From NCBI GenBank assembly GCA_009937085.1, contig JAACDD010000064.1, positions 1-9,645 of the forward strand: a stretch of DNA of 9,645 bases, in the 5' to 3' direction. Source of the DNA: Bacteroidota bacterium (lineage in GTDB: Bacteria; Bacteroidota; Bacteroidia; Flavobacteriales; Flavobacteriaceae). Below are positions 6,630-9,645 of this stretch, one piece after another (position 1 is the first letter of the stretch; every line of letters starts with the position of its first letter). The notes beneath the pieces are model-generated. The model worked only from the letters and a program-made list of their open reading frames with translations, was not told the DNA's origin and did no database searches. A program made the position numbers and the translations under genes.

Positions 6630-7682
6630 ATGGTACTAAAAACAAAACACAGCGAAGTCATTTTTGGAGCAACTTGTTGGGACGCCCTTAATTCTTGGGT
6701 AAATTCGCACCATTACTCTACCATTTTTGTGTTAACAGATACAAATACACAAACACATTGCCTTCCAAATTTCAAGCAACAGGCAGGCTTTGAATACGCT
6801 GAACTCCAAATGCCAGCTGGCGAGGAGCATAAACACATAACTACTTGTGTTTCGCTTTGGGAATCGCTTTCTGATTTGGGTGCTGACCGCAAAAGTTTGC
6901 TTATCAATCTTGGTGGCGGCGTGGTTACCGACTTAGGCGGCTTTGTAGCCTGTACTTTTAAGCGCGGCATTGACTTCATCAATATCCCTACTTCTTTATT
7001 GGCTATGGTAGATGCTTCTGTTGGTGGAAAAACAGGGATAGATCTAGGGCCATTAAAAAATCAAGTAGGTATCATCGAAGAACCCAAAATGGTTTTGGTG
7101 GATACCAATTTTTTAGAAACATTACCAGCAAATGAATACCGCAGTGGGTATGCCGAAATGTTAAAACATGGGCTTATCCAAGAGCCAACATATTTTGAAA
7201 CCTTAAGTACGTTTTTAGATCGCGATGCTATATTGCCGCATATTCACCACTCTGTTGGTGTTAAAGCAAAAGTGGTAAGCGAAGATCCCTATGAACACGG
7301 ACTTCGAAAAATCTTAAATTTTGGTCACACTTTAGGTCACGCAATTGAATCGCATTTTTTGATCTCGCCAAATAAAAAGAGATTATTGCACGGCGAGGCT
7401 ATTGCTATTGGCATGGTGTTGGAAGGCTTTTTATCTGCTGAACTGACAGGCTTACCCTTAACTGATGCCAACCGAATAAAATCAGTTTTTGGGAAGATTT
7501 ACCCTGCCGTTTCTTTTGATGCAGAAACCATTGCAGCAGTTAAAGCATTACTTACGCACGACAAGAAAAATGAAAACGGAAACGTTCTTTTTGTTTTGCT
7601 CGAGGCAATAGGAAAACCCATCTGGAACCAATCGGTTTCAGATGAGCTTATTCAAAAATCTTTTGATTTTTACGCTTCTTAA
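6630..7682 (+). CDS. aroB: 3-dehydroquinate synthase AroB
   Basis: AroB converts DAHP to 3-dehydroquinate, the second step of the shikimate pathway to aromatic amino acids, using NAD and a divalent metal in the cytoplasm. The 350 residues match the family. The NAD-binding segment is LGGGVVTDLGGF (94-105), followed by the signature IPTSLLAMVDASVGGKTGID (119-138). Metal ligands are Glu176 (GYAEMLKH), His233 (FGHTLGH) and His254 (LLHGEA). The conserved DKKN (311-314) is present. All catalytic residues appear intact. The ATG at 6630 is the first in frame and is preceded by a -7-like element, with no Shine-Dalgarno site. The gene diverges from proline dehydrogenase and its stop overlaps that of ppc by 4 bases (TTAA). 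It appears to be transcribed alone. Confidence 0.97.
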   Translation: MVLKTKHSEVIFGATCWDALNSWVNSHHYSTIFVLTDTNTQTHCLPNFKQQAGFEYAELQMPAGEEHKHITTCVSLWESLSDLGADRKSLLINLGGGVVTDLGGFVACTFKRGIDFINIPTSLLAMVDASVGGKTGIDLGPLKNQVGIIEEPKMVLVDTNFLETLPANEYRSGYAEMLKHGLIQEPTYFETLSTFLDRDAILPHIHHSVGVKAKVVSEDPYEHGLRKILNFGHTLGHAIESHFLISPNKKRLLHGEAIAIGMVLEGFLSAELTGLPLTDANRIKSVFGKIYPAVSFDAETIAAVKALLTHDKKNENGNVLFVLLEAIGKPIWNQSVSDELIQKSFDFYAS

Positions 7683-9645
7683 GCAGAGTTTCTACTTGCG
7701 TTGATATTTCCAAACAAGGAACGCGTTACCATCTTTTCCATAACCTCACGCTCGTCGTCACTCAACTTGCTTTGTTGGATGTTTAACAATGCATATTGTT
7801 GAATGGTAAGTAACGGTTGTACAATTTCCTCACGGATTTTAATAGAAGCCTTTCCAGCAGGTTGATCTTGCATAAGTTCGTCCATTCCCGTCAGCATCAA
7901 AATATACTTTTTAGAACGAAGGAATTCATCGTAAATCACTTTCCAAAATGCACCATAGGTTTCATCTTGTTCCATATACGCTGTAAGTTTAAAGAAAGAC
8001 TTCTGCAAACTCATCATGGAATTTGAAATCAAGGTTCTAAAGAAAGCATTGTTTTTGTACAACTTAAGTGCCTTGTCAAACTCTCCAGCTTTATCAAAGC
8101 TTTCTAAAGCCGTACCAACACCGTAAAAACCAGGAACATTTTGCTTTAATTGACTCCAACTACCCACAAACGGAATCGCACGCAATGCTGAAAAATCTAA
8201 GGATTTACTCGATTTACGTTTTGATGGTCTAGAACCGATATTCGTTTTTGCATAGTATTGCAACGTACTCATATGTTCTAGGTATGATAAAAACCTTGGA
8301 TGCGCCTTAAAGTCTTTATATGTTTCGTAGCTGATTTCGGCTAACTTCGTCATTGTAGCTCTATCTTCTTCATCCAAATCAACTGTTCTGTCTGAAAACA
8401 ATCGGTTAGAAATACCCGAACTGAGCAATTGCTCTAGGTTATAACGGCATGAATCAAAGGTTCCAAAATTGGAGCTAATTGTTTGTCCCTGAACGGTTAA
8501 CTGAATTTCATCAGCTTCTACTCCAGAGCCCATAGATGCATAAAACTGATGCGTATTTCCACCGCCTCGTGCTGGTGGTCCACCACGTCCGTCAAAAAAG
8601 GCAACTTTAATCCCATGCTTGCGGGAAATAGCGGTAAGTTCTTCCTTGGCTTTAAAAATACTCCAGTTGGCCATCAAATAACCACCGTCTTTAGTACCGT
8701 CAGAGAAACCTAACATGATCGTTTGTTTGTCACCTCTATTCGCCAAGTGTGCTCTGTAAACAGGGTTTGAATACACCTTATCCATCACTTCCAAGGCAAT
8801 TTCTAAATCGGGGATAGTTTCAAACAATGGGACAACATCAACAGATGGATTTGCCCAATCGCTAAGGCGAATCATGGCAAAAACCTCAAAAATGTTTTGC
8901 GCCGTTTGGTTGTTACTAATGATGTAACGATCGCTACCTGCTTCTCCATTTGTTTGTTGGATTTCTTTCATGGCACGAATAGACCCTAAGGCTTTACGTA
9001 CCGTTTCGTCTTCGAAAGAATCTGGATCAACATCTCCTTGTAGCGAAGTCAAGAAAGAAATTTTATCGTCTTCAGAAGCATTTATATAATCAAAAGATGC
9101 ATCAGTAACGCCACTTTTATTGGTTTGTTCCAATAGCGTCAAAAACGCATCGTGGTGTACCCTGGAATCTTGACGTATGTCTAAACTTGCAAAGTGATAC
9201 CCAAATACATTTATCTTGGCAATAAAGTCACGTAAGTCATTTGCAAAAAGGCCGTGATAATCTGCTTCAACTTTTTCAAGAATGTAATTTAATTCTTTTT
9301 TTAAATCAGCTAACGAAATTTCAGGAGCCTCTTCAAGTTTAAAGATACTGTTATACAGTTTCTTCTCAACATTTAACACCGCTTCTTCTACGCCTGCAAA
9401 GGTCAGTCTTCTTCGTAATTTACGAAGATCTCGATAGTAATTTCGAATAACGCTGCTACGAAGTAACTGCGCAGTTTTTCGTGTAATTTCTGTAGTTACA
9501 AACGGATTGCCATCACGATCACCGCCTGGCCAAAACCCAAGTTTAACCGTTTCGCTTGACAACTCTTCATCTTGAAAAATATGTCGCTGGACATAGGCTT
9601 GAATTTCACCAATAGAAGGATAAAAAACGTTACTTAAATACCAAA
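7679..9645 (-). CDS. ppc: Phosphoenolpyruvate carboxylase, N-terminal part outside window
   Basis: PEP carboxylase makes oxaloacetate from PEP and bicarbonate, replenishing the TCA cycle. About 655 C-terminal residues are visible. The frame stays open to the right edge (WYLSNVFYPSIGEIQ...), so about 200 N-terminal residues, including the conserved AHPTE histidine region, are missing. Visible landmarks are WPGGDRDGNP (about 9500-9530), SLDIRQ, VPLFET with a Mg ligand Glu (8819-8821), GFSDGTKDGG with a Mg ligand Asp (8699-8701), the catalytic loop FFDGRGGPPARGGGNTH (about 8545-8600), RAIPFVGSWSQ, and a C-terminus INASRNSA matching the QNTG/RNTG end. Aligned by eye to the E. coli enzyme, residues of the aspartate-inhibition site (Lys773, Arg832, Arg587, Asn881) have counterparts at about 8002, 7834, 8569 and 7690, so feedback by aspartate is plausible. 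The loop carries Asp where E. coli has His579. Confidence 0.96.
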   Translation of the reverse strand, partial: WYLSNVFYPSIGEIQAYVQRHIFQDEELSSETVKLGFWPGGDRDGNPFVTTEITRKTAQLLRSSVIRNYYRDLRKLRRRLTFAGVEEAVLNVEKKLYNSIFKLEEAPEISLADLKKELNYILEKVEADYHGLFANDLRDFIAKINVFGYHFASLDIRQDSRVHHDAFLTLLEQTNKSGVTDASFDYINASEDDKISFLTSLQGDVDPDSFEDETVRKALGSIRAMKEIQQTNGEAGSDRYIISNNQTAQNIFEVFAMIRLSDWANPSVDVVPLFETIPDLEIALEVMDKVYSNPVYRAHLANRGDKQTIMLGFSDGTKDGGYLMANWSIFKAKEELTAISRKHGIKVAFFDGRGGPPARGGGNTHQFYASMGSGVEADEIQLTVQGQTISSNFGTFDSCRYNLEQLLSSGISNRLFSDRTVDLDEEDRATMTKLAEISYETYKDFKAHPRFLSYLEHMSTLQYYAKTNIGSRPSKRKSSKSLDFSALRAIPFVGSWSQLKQNVPGFYGVGTALESFDKAGEFDKALKLYKNNAFFRTLISNSMMSLQKSFFKLTAYMEQDETYGAFWKVIYDEFLRSKKYILMLTGMDELMQDQPAGKASIKIREEIVQPLLTIQQYALLNIQQSKLSDDEREVMEKMVTRSLFGNINASRNSA

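Noticed and set aside
6713..6982. Antisense open frame of 89 codons within aroB
   Set aside because: It is fully covered by a strongly conserved gene and has no recognisable domain or start signal. Similar antisense or shifted frames inside lpxD, HD, porX, tsaE and ppc were dropped for the same reason.
7671..7687. Palindromic GCTTCTTAAGC at the aroB/ppc junction as a terminator or operator
   Set aside because: It is only an imperfect short palindrome formed by the overlapping stop codons, with no T-run.
9560..9562. TTG as the start of a 627-residue PEP carboxylase
   Set aside because: The same frame continues upstream to the right edge with family-like sequence; the WPGGDRDGNP motif normally lies about 200 residues into the protein.
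1..9645. A mobile element, CRISPR array, defence or toxin system, or novel multi-gene system
   Set aside because: I saw no array-like direct repeats, transposase or integrase motifs, or foreign-looking island. Every gene except the 107-residue one belongs to a known housekeeping or regulatory family.

Overview
The window is a gene-dense, AT-rich stretch of a Bacteroidota chromosome, most likely from the order Flavobacteriales. The evidence is the gene content (PorX with a PglZ domain, the Bacteroidota-type HD phosphohydrolase, a stand-alone proline dehydrogenase, an LpxC of the type usually fused to FabZ) and the regulatory style. Several genes have a TAnnTTTG element, the -7 box of the Bacteroidota housekeeping sigma factor, just before the start codon, and there are no clear Shine-Dalgarno sites ahead of the starts. 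No gene-free gap exceeds about 80 bases. I see no RNA gene, insertion sequence, CRISPR array or other mobile element.

Left block, minus strand (about 3123 down to 1): an HD-domain phosphohydrolase, lpxD, then lpxC, which runs off the left edge. Spacing is 10 bases between HD and lpxD and an 8-base overlap between lpxD and lpxC, so this looks like one transcription unit. LpxC and LpxD catalyse consecutive steps of lipid A synthesis; the HD protein probably acts on (deoxy)nucleotides.

Central block, plus strand (3124 to 5407): porX (CheY-like receiver plus PglZ phosphatase-fold domain, a regulator of type IX secretion), tsaE (ATPase of the t6A tRNA-modification complex) and a small membrane-anchored protein resembling DUF4258 proteins. 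porX and the HD gene are head to head, with abutting ATG codons as annotated. tsaE and the small gene share an ATGA overlap.

Right block: proline dehydrogenase (minus, 6551 to 5397) and aroB (plus, 6630 to 7682) diverge from a 78-base intergenic region carrying -7-like elements in both directions. The phosphoenolpyruvate carboxylase gene ppc (minus) meets aroB tail to tail with a 4-base overlap and is cut by the right edge.

This is essentially a housekeeping region: outer-membrane lipid synthesis, secretion control, tRNA modification, proline catabolism, shikimate synthesis and anaplerotic carbon fixation. I found no convincing undescribed system. The points worth a second look are the zero-spacing porX/HD junction, two apparent non-ATG starts, the promoter elements touching start codons, the hydrophobic N-terminus of the proline dehydrogenase, and the atypical catalytic loop of the PEP carboxylase.
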